From Chloroflexota bacterium (GTDB lineage: Bacteria; Chloroflexota; Anaerolineae; Aggregatilineales; Phototrophicaceae): a stretch of 64,000 nucleotides of DNA. This document shows positions 24,513 to 33,253 of this stretch, one piece after another (the first letter of the stretch is position 1; every line of letters starts with the position of its first letter). The notes beneath the pieces are model-generated. The model saw only the letters and a list, made by a program, of their open reading frames with translations. It had not been told where the DNA came from and searched no databases. The translations under genes were made by a program, and so were the position numbers. Location of the stretch: NCBI GenBank assembly GCA_020161935.1, contig JAIUNI010000010.1:124001-188000 (forward strand), read 5' to 3'.

Positions 24513-25448
24513 ATGAACCGGACAGATCGACTGCTCGCCATCGTCCTTGAAATTCAAGCCCGTAAACAGGTACGCGCCGAAGACCTCGCCGCCACCTTCG
24601 AGGTCAGCAAACGCACCATCTACCGCGATGTCATGGCCTTGTCCGAGTCCGGCGTGCCGGTCGTCGCCATGCCGGGGCAGGGCTACTCGCTGGTCGAAGG
24701 CTACTTCCTCCCGCCGCTGTCCTTCACCACCGACGAAGCCATCATGCTCATGCTCGGTGCGGATGTCGTCGCCCAAAACTTTGACGCGCAGTACCGTGCC
24801 GCTGCCCAATCCGCCGGTAGCAAAATCATTACCGTCCTGCCGGATAAACTCCGCCGCGAGGTCGAATACCTCCAGAGCAGCATCCGCTTTATCGCCCTCA
24901 ACGGCCCGTTTGAGCGCGAAACACTCCAGCAGCTCCGCCGTGCCATCATCCAGCGCCGCACCGTCCGTTTCCGTTATAACGCCCGTGTACACCACGACAG
25001 CACCGCCGAGGCCAGCCTGCGCGATGCCGACCCTTACGCCCTCTTGCACGTCAGCGGCGCGTGGATGCTCATCGCCTACTGCCACTTGCGTAAGGACAAT
25101 CGCCATTTTCGCTTGGATCGCATGGAAGCGGTCACAATCCTCAATAAGCAGTTTGACCGCCCATCTGGTTTCACCATTCACGAGGCTCAAGGGGATGATC
25201 GTAAAGTGATTATTCGCGCCCTGTTCGAGCCGGATACCGCCCGTTGGATGCAGGAAACGCCCTCGTTCTTTCAGGTCGCGCAGGAAGAACGCCCTGAAGG
25301 CTTGCTCGTCACCTTCAAGGTGCGCTACCCCGCCGAACTGCTCAATTGGATGCTGGGTTGGGGATCGCACGTCCGCGTCCTCGAACCCGCCTCCTTCCGC
25401 GAAATGCTTGCCCAAGAATCCCGCCGCATGCTCGAAAACTACAGCTAA
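24513..25448 (+). CDS. WYL-domain transcriptional regulator (YafY/DeoR-like)
   Basis: This 311-residue regulator has an N-terminal helix-turn-helix of the HTH_11 type (NRTDRLLAIVLEIQ, then TFEVSKRTIYRDVMAL), a central WYL domain that usually senses a ligand or nucleic acid (residues about 140-215, including LLHVSGAWMLIAYCHLRKD), and a WCX-like C-terminal region. The ATG at 24513 follows GAGGA; the open frame runs back through a repeat, which is not part of the protein. Its target is unknown. The VOC gene downstream is a possible candidate. Confidence 0.88.
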   Translation: MNRTDRLLAIVLEIQARKQVRAEDLAATFEVSKRTIYRDVMALSESGVPVVAMPGQGYSLVEGYFLPPLSFTTDEAIMLMLGADVVAQNFDAQYRAAAQSAGSKIITVLPDKLRREVEYLQSSIRFIALNGPFERETLQQLRRAIIQRRTVRFRYNARVHHDSTAEASLRDADPYALLHVSGAWMLIAYCHLRKDNRHFRLDRMEAVTILNKQFDRPSGFTIHEAQGDDRKVIIRALFEPDTARWMQETPSFFQVAQEERPEGLLVTFKVRYPAELLNWMLGWGSHVRVLEPASFREMLAQESRRMLENYS

Positions 25449-25496
25449 AACATGAAGTAGGTTAAATGCCATTCCGGTCACTGATTATCGAAAATC

Positions 25497-25530
25497 TTGG
25501 CGTTCTTGGCGACTTGGCGGTTAATCTTTC
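25497..25530. repeat. CTTGGCGACTTGGCGGTTA repeat copy
   Basis: TTGGCGTTCTTGGCGACTT and GGCGGTTAA follow each other after the WYL regulator gene. The copy closely matches 22217-22262 and 26811-26842. Confidence 0.6.
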
Positions 25531-25647
25531 TTATGATTTTCGTGACTATATACTTCCCTCGAACCACTGCTGACATAATGCTGTCACGCGCCCCTGATAG
25601 ACTGGGTTTGTAAGTGAGATCAATATCATCAACGAGAGGAAACGAAC

Positions 25648-26076
25648 ATGGCGAACACACTCAAGTTACGTGGACTGACGACCGTGAGCTTCTACGCCGA
25701 CGACATGAAGGCCGCCCGCCAATGGTACAGCCAACTCCTCGGTATCGAACCCTACTTCCAGCGCCCTGATGCCGAAAACCCCGCCTATATCGAGTTCCGC
25801 CTCGGCGATTACCAGCACGAACTTGGCATCATCGACCGTAAATACGCCCCCAAAGGCGCGGCTTCGAACCCCGGCGGCGCGGTCATCTTCTGGCATGTCG
25901 ATGACCTCGACGGCATGATCGCCCTCGCCAAAGCACACGGCGCGACTGAATACGAACCCAAAACCCCGCGCGGCGAAGGCTTCATCACCGCCTCGCTGGT
26001 CGACCCCTTCGGCAACATCCTCGGCCTCATGTACAACGTCCATTACCTCTCGGTGGTCGAGAAGAACAATAAGTAA
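25648..26076 (+). CDS. VOC (glyoxalase/bleomycin resistance) superfamily protein
   Basis: This 142-residue protein has two beta-alpha-beta-beta-beta modules of the vicinal oxygen chelate fold. It begins with LRGLTTVSFYADDMKAARQWYSQLLG, read here as the first strand and helix, and ends with LVDPFGNILGLMYN. Candidate metal ligands are H53-type and E residues in QHELGI and GNILGLM. Members include glyoxalases, dioxygenases and drug-binding proteins, so the reaction is open. A GAGAGGAAACG ribosome-binding region precedes the ATG. Confidence 0.82.
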   Translation: MANTLKLRGLTTVSFYADDMKAARQWYSQLLGIEPYFQRPDAENPAYIEFRLGDYQHELGIIDRKYAPKGAASNPGGAVIFWHVDDLDGMIALAKAHGATEYEPKTPRGEGFITASLVDPFGNILGLMYNVHYLSVVEKNNK

Positions 26077-26424
26077 CGGATAACTTTTTGTGGGGGAGGA
26101 TAAACCTATCCGCCCCCACAACCACCATTATGTGCAGTAGGCTTTACTATAGGCAATATTGGTTGAGCAGTTTCGAAAGTCTGATTTTTGCAACGTCTAA
26201 TGCCTCCCGGTGGGTCAGAGCAGACTTTAGTCTGCTTCCCACCGGAAAATGGAGCCGGATGGCTTTAGCCTCTGGCGGAAAACGTCTACAGCCTATTCTT
26301 TACCTAGAACCTATCTCCCCCAAAGGTTTGAAAACCCTAACCTAACTTGCTTGACTTTATAATACAAATGTTCTAAAATAGACTCTAGTTGATCAGTATT
26401 TTGATCCCGCCGCACAATCACTCA
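26077..26424. other. Intergenic hairpins after the VOC gene
   Basis: A long hairpin TTGTGGGGG-GGATA/TATCC-CCCCCACAA (26088-26121) directly follows the gene and may end its transcript, although no T-run is present. A second, two-part hairpin pairs CCGGTGGG/CCCACCGG around GCAGACT/AGTCTGC (26207-26245). No gene is visible. Confidence 0.55.
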
Positions 26425-26757
26425 AAACTATGCTGTAACAACTGCAACAACAACATCAACAGCATTGATTGAGCGAGAAACGTCGCAATATGCGGAAAAA
26501 TGATTCGGAATTTGACGAATTTTCAGAATTTTCCGAATGTTTGGCGAGTGGTTTTTGCGGTTTTTGCAGCTTTCGCGGTTTTTATGGCAGTCAATCAACA
26601 AATGGCGCTCTGCCGCCGCCGCCGCCGCCACAAAATGGCTCATGTCACCGCCGACTTGGACGACATCGCCGACAATTCCGACAGTTGCCAAAATATTTGT
26701 GCCGCTTATGCTGCATTTGCCGCTTTTTCTGCTGACTTTGTAATAATTCGTAATATT
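26425..26757. repeat. 9-bp-periodic low-complexity island, copy A
   Basis: This stretch is built from degenerate 9-base units in series: TGTAACAAC-TGCAACAAC near 26433, TTTGACGAA-TTTTCAGAA near 26514, GTTTTTGCG-GTTTTTGCA near 26551, a GCC trinucleotide run at 26611-26630, and GCCGACTTG-GACGACATC-GCCGACAAT near 26650. Because units are multiples of three bases without stops, several overlapping open frames appear on both strands; I do not regard any as a gene. The same blocks occur in inverted orientation in the island at 51533-51960. Confidence 0.6.
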
Positions 26758-26776
26758 TAACGAGTTATCCAATAAA

Positions 26777-26800
26777 AAGAGCGATGCACGCATCGCTCTT
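26777..26800 (-). terminator. Terminator of the M20 peptidase gene
   Basis: A perfect 10-bp stem (AAGAGCGATG/CATCGCTCTT, 4-base loop) is followed on the minus strand by TTTTTATT. It lies about 65 bases after the peptidase stop codon. On the plus strand a weaker T-rich tail follows too, so it may work both ways. Confidence 0.75.
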
Positions 26801-26810
26801 TCTCTGTATT

Positions 26811-26842
26811 TCTTGGCGTTCTCTGCGTCTTGGCGGTTAAAT
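26811..26842. repeat. CTTGGCGTTCTCTGCGTCTTGGCGGTTAA repeat copy
   Basis: This copy lies between the M20 peptidase stop codon and its terminator hairpin, so it is in the 3' untranslated part of that gene. Confidence 0.55.
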
Positions 26843-26865
26843 TTTTGTCTTTATCTACCGACTTC

Positions 26866-28014
26866 CTAATCCATCGCCCAGTCTTTGAGCATACCCGCCA
26901 GCAGTGTCGCCCGACGCGGCAGGCTGGCAACCACCACCTGCTCGTGCAGCGCGTGTAAGCCGTCGCCCTGCGGCCCAAGCCCGTCCAACGTGGGGATGCC
27001 CATCATCGCCGTAAAGTTCCCGTCGGAGCCACCACCGCTGCCGTCCTCGCGAATCGTCAGGCCGTAGCGCTCACCAATCGCCTTACATTGGGCGAACGAC
27101 CGTACCATCTGTTCGTTGTGTTCCATCGGCCCGCGAACATGCCCGGGGGTCACGCTCACCTTCGCGCCGGGAATGAACGGGGTTACGTCCATAATCTTCT
27201 GCTGGATGTTGTTCCAGTCACGCTCGGTCAGCGTCCGCACGTCAATTTCGGCGGTCGCCTTCGCCGGAATAACGTTAGTCGCCGAACCGCCGTGAACCAC
27301 CGTCACCGAAACCGAAGTCCCGTTTTTGAGGTCGTTCAGTTGGTTAATCTTCATAATCTGCTGGGCAATCTCGACCACCGAGTTAATGCCCTGTTCCGGC
27401 GCGTTCCCCGCGTGTGAAGGCCGTCCTTCCACTGTCAGGGTGTAGTTGCCCACGCCCTTGCGCCATGTCTTGAGCGCTTCTTCCTTGGTCGCCGGTTCCA
27501 TCACCAGCACCAGCCCGACCTGAGCCGCCACTTCATGAATGAGTTTTTCCGAATAGATGCTGCCCACTTCTTCGTCGCTGGTCATCAGCACCCATATCGG
27601 GCGGTTCGGCAGCTCGCCGCGTTCCACCAGCCCGCGAATAGAGAACATCGTCAGGGTGATGCCGCCCTTCATATCCACCGCGCCGGGGCCAAACAACACA
27701 CCGTTCTCGTCAATCGTTACCGGACGTTCCGCCAGCGTCCCAATCGGCCACACCGTATCAATGTGGATCAGGAACATAATCGGCTTGCCGGGGGCATTTT
27801 CGTTCCACTTCGCCAGCAGGAAGTCGCCCACTTTTTCCTGTGCATAACGGGTGACGGACGACGCACCCAGCGACTTGAACTCGTTCTCAAGGAACGCGCC
27901 CAGCTTATCGACATGCACCTTGTCCAGAGTTGGGGTTTCAAAATTGACCAACGTGGTCAGGAAATCCACCATCTCTTGCTGCCGCGACTGGAAATACTTC
28001 AACAACTCAGACAT
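26866..28014 (-). CDS. M20 family metallopeptidase (carboxypeptidase G2-like)
   Basis: This 382-residue zinc peptidase belongs to the M20/ArgE/DapE/CPG2 family. Metal ligands and catalytic residues are visible in FLIHIDTVWP (H and D), GPGAVDMKGG (bridging D) and TSDEEVGS (general base E and ligand E). The dimerisation domain lies around residues 180-290. It has no signal peptide, so it is cytoplasmic. It probably removes a C-terminal glutamate or hydrolyses an N-acyl amino acid. It is transcribed alone, with a terminator downstream. Confidence 0.88.
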   Translation of the reverse strand: MSELLKYFQSRQQEMVDFLTTLVNFETPTLDKVHVDKLGAFLENEFKSLGASSVTRYAQEKVGDFLLAKWNENAPGKPIMFLIHIDTVWPIGTLAERPVTIDENGVLFGPGAVDMKGGITLTMFSIRGLVERGELPNRPIWVLMTSDEEVGSIYSEKLIHEVAAQVGLVLVMEPATKEEALKTWRKGVGNYTLTVEGRPSHAGNAPEQGINSVVEIAQQIMKINQLNDLKNGTSVSVTVVHGGSATNVIPAKATAEIDVRTLTERDWNNIQQKIMDVTPFIPGAKVSVTPGHVRGPMEHNEQMVRSFAQCKAIGERYGLTIREDGSGGGSDGNFTAMMGIPTLDGLGPQGDGLHALHEQVVVASLPRRATLLAGMLKDWAMD

Positions 28015-28108
28015 GAATACCTCGAAAGTTAATGAGCCTTTAGTTTCATTTGCCAGCGATCAATCATCCCGTGGATTGAACGGATCACTGTCAACCGAAA
28101 ACTGACGA

Positions 28109-29455
28109 CTAAAACGGACACAAATCCTGCGCGGTCACAATCGGGCTGCGGCTGCCGTAACGGTTTAGCAAACCCACCGCCTCAGGGCGTGCGCTGATTA
28201 TAGCCTGAACTTCTAAACAGGCGCTATGTAAATTGTTCGTGACTTGGTATCCGTTCCAGAAGCTGTTGACCATCGCGATATAAACCGGTGCGGTGTTCGC
28301 GTCAGGGTAGGCCGCCAGCGCCGTTTGGAAGGTCGTCAGCAAGCCGTCGTCATCGCTGTACGCCCGTGCCAGCAGCAGCCGGTAATAGAGATAACTCTTG
28401 AGGTACGTCGGCTCATCGTTCAGCCAGTAGCGTAAGGTGCTGCTGCCCAGCGCCTGCTCATACAGCGGTATCGCCTTATCCATCTCCATCCGTGCGAAGT
28501 TGCGGTCTGCTTCCTGCACCACCTGAATAAAGAACTGTGGCGGGTCAAGCTGGACAATCGACAGCACATAATTACTGCCGTTCCAGTCGTAGATGTTCAC
28601 CCCTGTCCGCAGCGGGCCGGTGCTGGCGCTGCCGTCGTCCGTCAGCCGCACCACGATCTCTTGAACACGGTCGTTGTCCACATCGGTGATGGTCGGGGCT
28701 TCGCTGCCCGTGATCGGCCCGTTGAGCAGGCTGATGAAACGCCCATCTTCCGGCTGCCAGCTAATCAACTGCGTCCGGTAGGTGCAGTTATCGTCGTCAT
28801 CATCGGTGCAGCCGTAACTGTCAAAGAGGATGTCCGGTCGCTCGTCCGCGTTCATATCGGTGATGCTCACGATTTGCGGCGCGTCGCCTCCGGTTATCGC
28901 TTGGTAAAGCGCCGTGTACTGCCCCGCGATGCAGCTTAAAAGCGCCAGCGTCCCACCGTCGTCCGGTGCGTCGTAGGTCATCAGGATGTCGGGTGTGCCT
29001 TCGCCCGTGAAATCCACATCGGTTCGCACCTGCCCACTTTCACCCAGCAGCTCCCAACTGCCGAGCGTGTTGCTCAACGTCGCCGGTATGCCACCGTTCG
29101 TTAAGTAGGTGACGACTGCCGCGAGCGTCGTGCGTCCGTTGGTCGGCTTGGCCGGCAGAGAAGCATTCCCCGAACCGGGGCAGCTTCCGTAATCGGGTGT
29201 CGCTGTCGGTCGGTTAGCGAGGGCGACCGCTGTCGCGGGGTTCGCCAGCCCCACGCCGTCCAGTGGAATGCCTTCACTTTCCGGCAGCACCCCTTGGATC
29301 ATGCGCCCCGGTGTCATCGTCGGGAACGGAATCGCCGTCGGGGGCAGGTTTTGTTGGTTTGTTGCGTCCGGCTGGCAAGCGGCAAGTGCCACCAGCAGCA
29401 AACTAAAACTAAGTAATCGTTTCAAAGTGGTTACGCTTTTGAGTGGTTCGTTCAT
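28109..29455 (-). CDS. Lipoprotein with FG-GAP/VCBS-like repeats
   Basis: This 448-residue protein has a lipoprotein signal peptide with lipobox LVALAAC (cysteine at about residue 27), followed by a Pro/Thr-rich linker. Three segments with Asp-rich loops (DFTGEGTPDILMTYD, DMNADERPDILFDSYG, DVDNDRVQEIVVRL) match the calcium-binding blades of FG-GAP/integrin-like repeats. The last 150 residues look helical, possibly TPR-like. It is probably anchored outside the membrane. Function is unknown. It lies after the ccm unit but is separated from it by a terminator. Confidence 0.78.
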   Translation of the reverse strand: MNEPLKSVTTLKRLLSFSLLLVALAACQPDATNQQNLPPTAIPFPTMTPGRMIQGVLPESEGIPLDGVGLANPATAVALANRPTATPDYGSCPGSGNASLPAKPTNGRTTLAAVVTYLTNGGIPATLSNTLGSWELLGESGQVRTDVDFTGEGTPDILMTYDAPDDGGTLALLSCIAGQYTALYQAITGGDAPQIVSITDMNADERPDILFDSYGCTDDDDDNCTYRTQLISWQPEDGRFISLLNGPITGSEAPTITDVDNDRVQEIVVRLTDDGSASTGPLRTGVNIYDWNGSNYVLSIVQLDPPQFFIQVVQEADRNFARMEMDKAIPLYEQALGSSTLRYWLNDEPTYLKSYLYYRLLLARAYSDDDGLLTTFQTALAAYPDANTAPVYIAMVNSFWNGYQVTNNLHSACLEVQAIISARPEAVGLLNRYGSRSPIVTAQDLCPF

Positions 29456-29527
29456 AAAGAAAAGTATATATCGGGGAAAGGTAAACGCAATCTCCGATCA
29501 TCTAACGCACAGTTTACCCCAAATAAA

Positions 29528-29549
29528 AAGGAGACGCTGAGGTCTCCTT
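29528..29549 (-). terminator. Terminator of the ccm unit
   Basis: A perfect 8-bp stem (AAGGAGAC/GTCTCCTT, 6-base loop) is followed on the minus strand by TTTTTATTT. It lies 23 bases beyond the ccmD stop and marks the end of the cytochrome c maturation transcript. Confidence 0.8.
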
Positions 29550-29571
29550 GCTTGTCTTATCTCTCGCGGGT

Positions 29572-29721
29572 TTAGTCTTCGCGCAGTTGTTCGATTACCC
29601 GCAAATCTTGCTGAAGGTTGCGGAAGCGTACCACAATGCTCCCGATGAACCCGAATCCGATAATCGCGACGACTGCCAAGCCCAAATACAGATATGCGAC
29701 GGTATCCGGCGTGCCTTCCAT
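29572..29721 (-). CDS. ccmD: CcmD-like small haem exporter protein
   Basis: This 49-residue protein starts at the ATG at 29721, one base after the ccmC stop codon, with GAGGAG just upstream. It has a single membrane helix (about residues 9-30) and a charged helical C-terminus (RFRNLQQDLRVIEQLRED). Size, topology and place behind ccmC match CcmD, which helps release holo-CcmE from the CcmABC complex. The longer open frame upstream overlaps ccmC and is not used. Confidence 0.78.
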   Translation of the reverse strand: MEGTPDTVAYLYLGLAVVAIIGFGFIGSIVVRFRNLQQDLRVIEQLRED

Positions 29722-29722
29722 G

Positions 29723-30490
29723 TTAACGCTCCTCTCCGGCGAGTACCTGTGCTTTAATCGCACGGACACGCTCGCTAAATGTCTCCAACCGGACGCGCCA
29801 CCAGAGCAGCGTAATTGGTACGAAAATGCTCCAAATCGCCGAGTTGATGCCAATGGTCGAGCTAATACGCGCCGTCATTTCGAAACCACCCTCGGCGTTC
29901 TGCGGGCTGGGGCCAATCACTACCGGATGGATGGTGTCGGGGCGAATGCGGGTAATCACCAGCACGGCGATCACGGTTGTAAACGCCAAAATCCCATACA
30001 CCGAAGCAAAACGGCGGCGCTGTTCGGGATTGTCGATGCCGTTCCTCAGCATCAAGTATGCGGCATACGTCAAAATCATGATCGCCGCCGAGGTCAGGCG
30101 CGGGTCCCACGTCCACCATGTATTCCAGATCGGACGCGCCCAGATCATGCCTGTAATCAGGTTGATGAGCGAAAGCGCCAACCCGACTTCAACGCCCGCC
30201 AGCGCCAGCGTATCCCACTTGGCGTTGCGCGTTCGCAGGTACAAGACACCCCCGACCACCGTCACGCAAAATGCGATGAACGCCCCTGCAAACGATGACA
30301 GGTGGAAGTAGAAAATACGCTGCACTTCGCCCTGATCGACTTCGGTTGGCGCGTATCCCAGCGCCATATACGTTCCGAAGGCCACCAGTACCGCTGTGAC
30401 AATCGTCAGCCCCCATAAAATCCGTGTCCGCGTCACGTTGGCTGGAACTGACTCAGCCGAACGCAGCGGCATATTTTGTACCGCACTCAT
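29723..30490 (-). CDS. ccmC: Haem exporter protein CcmC
   Basis: This 255-residue protein has six membrane helices and the tryptophan-rich haem-handling motif WNTWWTWDPRLTSA in the outer loop, with conserved His residues on either side (YFHLSSFAG). CcmC loads haem on the CcmE chaperone together with CcmA, CcmB and CcmD. It is next-to-last in the ccm unit. The start ATG at 30490 lies 12 bases after AAGGAG, a little far; an ATG six codons in is possible. Confidence 0.92.
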   Translation of the reverse strand: MSAVQNMPLRSAESVPANVTRTRILWGLTIVTAVLVAFGTYMALGYAPTEVDQGEVQRIFYFHLSSFAGAFIAFCVTVVGGVLYLRTRNAKWDTLALAGVEVGLALSLINLITGMIWARPIWNTWWTWDPRLTSAAIMILTYAAYLMLRNGIDNPEQRRRFASVYGILAFTTVIAVLVITRIRPDTIHPVVIGPSPQNAEGGFEMTARISSTIGINSAIWSIFVPITLLWWRVRLETFSERVRAIKAQVLAGEER

Positions 30491-30605
30491 ATCAATTCAT
30501 GCTCCTTCTTGCAAATTGTGAAAATTCTAGCATTAGCCCATCAAATCTGCAAAAATCTACAGGTTTTCTGGTGCAAATTCTCATCTTACGAAACTTTATT
30601 CTGGC

Positions 30606-31283
30606 CTATTCCTCTGTCACATATTCAAACAACAGGAAACTGGCCGCCATATACACCACATCCAACACGATCAGGATTTGCGGCCACGTCACGCCGTCAT
30701 CGACCACGTTCGCACCCAGTATGCCCGTTGTTGCCCGTACCGCCGAAAGCAGCATTGGCAGCGTCACCGGCAGCATCGCAATCGGCAGCAAACTTTCGCG
30801 TGCGCGGGTTTGCACCGTCATCGTTGCCAGCAGCGTCCCCACCGTCGCGAACCCCAACGTCCCAAGGAGCAGGATGCTGAACACCTCTAGCGAAAGCAGC
30901 GACTTGTTGTAGAGGATGGTCATCACAGGCAGCAGGATGCAGCCGACAATCAGCGCGAAGACAAAGTTGCCCACCAACTTGCCGAAAAAGATAGCCGTGC
31001 GGTCGATTGGCGCGATCAGCATTCCGTCGAGGTTCGCCTGTTCGCGTTCCATCGCCATGCTGCGGTTGAGGCCGATGGTGCTGGCGTAAATCACCGTCAC
31101 CCACAACACCCCGCTAATAGCCGACTCGCGGGCTTCACGGTCAAGCTCCAGCGCGAAGCTGAACACCAGAATACTGAGCAGGGCAAACAGTGCCATTGAA
31201 CTGACGAGTTCACGGCTGCGGAGTTCCGCCCGTAAATCCTTCCGCACGATTGCCCATACCGTCCCCAAGAAAGGCGTTTTCAT
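30606..31283 (-). CDS. ccmB: Haem exporter protein CcmB
   Basis: This 225-residue membrane subunit of the CcmAB ABC transporter has six helices and the family's early segment LRAELRSRELVSSM and the EREQANLDGMLIAP loop that contacts the ATPase. It overlaps ccmA by four bases. About 115 bases separate it from ccmC, a larger gap than elsewhere in the unit. Confidence 0.9.
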   Translation of the reverse strand: MKTPFLGTVWAIVRKDLRAELRSRELVSSMALFALLSILVFSFALELDREARESAISGVLWVTVIYASTIGLNRSMAMEREQANLDGMLIAPIDRTAIFFGKLVGNFVFALIVGCILLPVMTILYNKSLLSLEVFSILLLGTLGFATVGTLLATMTVQTRARESLLPIAMLPVTLPMLLSAVRATTGILGANVVDDGVTWPQILIVLDVVYMAASFLLFEYVTEE

Positions 31284-32014
31284 GTCGTCACCATCGACGT
31301 AATTTCGGTATACAGCGACGCGAGTTCAACCGCGCTGACCCCTGCCGGTTGGTCGTAGCCAATCACCCCCCGCGAGAGGATGACGATCCGCGTGGGTAAA
31401 ATCGCGGCACGGTTTAAGTCGTGCGTCGTCATGATGATCGTTCGCCCCTCGTCATGTGCGGCTTTGAGCAGGCTGTCCAAAATCGCCGATGCGTCTTGGT
31501 CGAGGCCGGTGTAGGGTTCGTCGAGCAATAAAATGTCAGGGTTGTGGAGCAGGGCGCGAGCGATACTCAAGCGCTGCAACATCCCGCGCGAAAAGGTGCG
31601 GACGAGCGCATGGGTGCGCTTCTGCAAGCCGACCTGTGCCAGCAGTTCAGCGATGCGAGCATCCGCATTCGGCAGGTTGTAAAGCTGCGCGAAAAAACGC
31701 AGGTTCTCGTAAGCGCTCAGGTTGTCGTACAGCAGCGATTTATGACTCACCAACCCGATTTGCGCCCGTACTGCCGCGATTTCGTCCGGCAGCTTCCAAC
31801 CCCCGACGCGGATGCTGCCCGCTGTCGCCCTGCTTAACCCGCACAGAATACGCAGGAGCGTTGACTTCCCGCTGCCGTTCGGCCCCAGCAGCGCCACAAA
31901 CTCGCCGTGCGTGACTTGGAGCGTCAACTTCCGCAAGACCGGCAGCAGATCATAGGCTTTAACCAATTCTTGAATGTCGATCAGGTAGGTAGGTGAGTGG
32001 GGCGTGGGGTTCAT
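31280..32014 (-). CDS. ccmA: Haem exporter ATP-binding protein CcmA
   Basis: This 244-residue ABC ATPase has Walker A GPNGSGKST, signature FSRGMLQRLSIARALL (FSRGM in place of LSGGQ, typical of CcmA-like proteins), Walker B DILLLDEPYTGLD and the H-loop in MTTHDLNRA. It drives release of holo-CcmE. Its neighbours confirm the assignment. Confidence 0.92.
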   Translation of the reverse strand: MNPTPHSPTYLIDIQELVKAYDLLPVLRKLTLQVTHGEFVALLGPNGSGKSTLLRILCGLSRATAGSIRVGGWKLPDEIAAVRAQIGLVSHKSLLYDNLSAYENLRFFAQLYNLPNADARIAELLAQVGLQKRTHALVRTFSRGMLQRLSIARALLHNPDILLLDEPYTGLDQDASAILDSLLKAAHDEGRTIIMTTHDLNRAAILPTRIVILSRGVIGYDQPAGVSAVELASLYTEITSMVTT

Positions 32015-32047
32015 GCTGGATGCTTCATTTCTCGCGCGGCAGGCGGG

Positions 32048-33253
32048 TTACTTCCCTTGTAATTCATCGAGCCGTGCTTGCAACGGTCGGCGCTGCTGGT
32101 GCCAGAGGTCGTGCGGCAGTTCACCCGCCGCGTGCTTTTGGTCGAGCAGGGCGATCTGGCGGGTAAGCGCGCCAATAAGCTGCTCCGGTTTGGGCGCTTG
32201 GTTGTTCTGCCGTCCCCGCAGGACTAGTGCGATAATCGTTGCCAAGATGCCCAAGCCGATTATCACAACTAAAACAACCAGTACCACGTTACTGTTGCTC
32301 TCGCTAACCCCTATGACCGAGTTCGCGTCCCCTGCCGCGCCGCTGATCTCGTAGCGGATGACCTCACCCGCCTTCAATTGCAGTGCCGCTTCGTAATTCT
32401 TGTAGGCTTTGTTGTCGATGGATTTCTCACCGTTCGGGGGCAGTTGGTCGCTTTGAACACCCAAACTGGTGGGCGAGATGAGCAGGTTCGCTTGCCCGTT
32501 GAATGGGTAATTCATCGGCTGTTCAATCAGCGCGGCATTCCCATCATATGGGATGATGTAGGCGATGACTACCACATGCACGTCACCGGGGAGGACAGGT
32601 GCGGTATCCAGCACGCTAAAATCCGAAGGCGACTCGATATAGCGCGTCTGGTTATCCAAGCTGACGACCTGTGCCCCCGGTGGCATCGAAATCAGAACCG
32701 AACCGTAGCGCCCGTTCCCCAAATCCGTGCTGGTGGTATACAAACGGTCTGAACTGTTGTTGAAGTGGATAACCTGCCGCACTTCCAGCGTACTGCCCTG
32801 CGCCGTCACCTGCGCTCCGCTGCTGCTGATCGACAGCACCGATGGGTCTTCGGTCAACTCGTAGATATTGATGGGCAGGGTCATCGTGATCGCCGCCGCG
32901 TCACCGATCACGAACGCGCTGTTAAAAATGCGGTCGCGGTATAACGCCGCCGTCACATAAGCATAGCCGCTCACAATCGGCACATCTGTGAACTGGTAGC
33001 TGCCGTCAGCACCCGTCACCGTTTCCATACTCAGCACGGTTGTGTTCTCAGTCGTCACCAGCAGGGTCACGCTGATGTTGCTTGGTGCAGGGGAAGCGGC
33101 GGTTCCGTTCGTCACCTTGCCGGTCACTGTTCCGCGCGGTGCGCTTGCCAGAGGGTCAGGCGTGGTTGTCGTGTCCTGCGCGTGGGCGAACCCTGCCGTG
33201 AACACGACCACAAGCAGGACGAATACCCAACGTGAACGAACCACCGAACCCAT
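32048..33253 (-). CDS. Membrane-anchored extracytoplasmic protein inside the ccm unit
   Basis: This 401-residue protein has a signal peptide (cleavage near FAHAQD), a beta-rich domain like carboxypeptidase regulatory/Ig-like modules (about residues 38-125), a second beta domain (130-320), one membrane helix (about 325-350) and a cytoplasmic helical tail with LDQKHAAGELPHDLW. The tail resembles the helical repeats of CcmI-type proteins. It overlaps the preceding CcmI-like gene by one base (TAATG), so it is made with the Ccm proteins. It is not part of the classical System I set. A role in presenting apocytochrome is a guess. Confidence 0.75.
   Translation of the reverse strand: MGSVVRSRWVFVLLVVVFTAGFAHAQDTTTTPDPLASAPRGTVTGKVTNGTAASPAPSNISVTLLVTTENTTVLSMETVTGADGSYQFTDVPIVSGYAYVTAALYRDRIFNSAFVIGDAAAITMTLPINIYELTEDPSVLSISSSGAQVTAQGSTLEVRQVIHFNNSSDRLYTTSTDLGNGRYGSVLISMPPGAQVVSLDNQTRYIESPSDFSVLDTAPVLPGDVHVVVIAYIIPYDGNAALIEQPMNYPFNGQANLLISPTSLGVQSDQLPPNGEKSIDNKAYKNYEAALQLKAGEVIRYEISGAAGDANSVIGVSESNSNVVLVVLVVIIGLGILATIIALVLRGRQNNQAPKPEQLIGALTRQIALLDQKHAAGELPHDLWHQQRRPLQARLDELQGK

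Noticed and set aside
24450..25481. Minus-strand open frame (343 codons)
   Set aside because: It mirrors the WYL regulator gene, which has a ribosome-binding site and recognisable domains.
26428..26793. Several overlapping open frames on both strands
   Set aside because: They result from stop-free 9-base repeats. None has a ribosome-binding site or a protein-like composition.
29722..29853. Longer N-terminus for CcmD
   Set aside because: It would overlap the end of ccmC by over 100 bases, whereas the ATG at 29721 has GAGGAG and gives the normal CcmD size.
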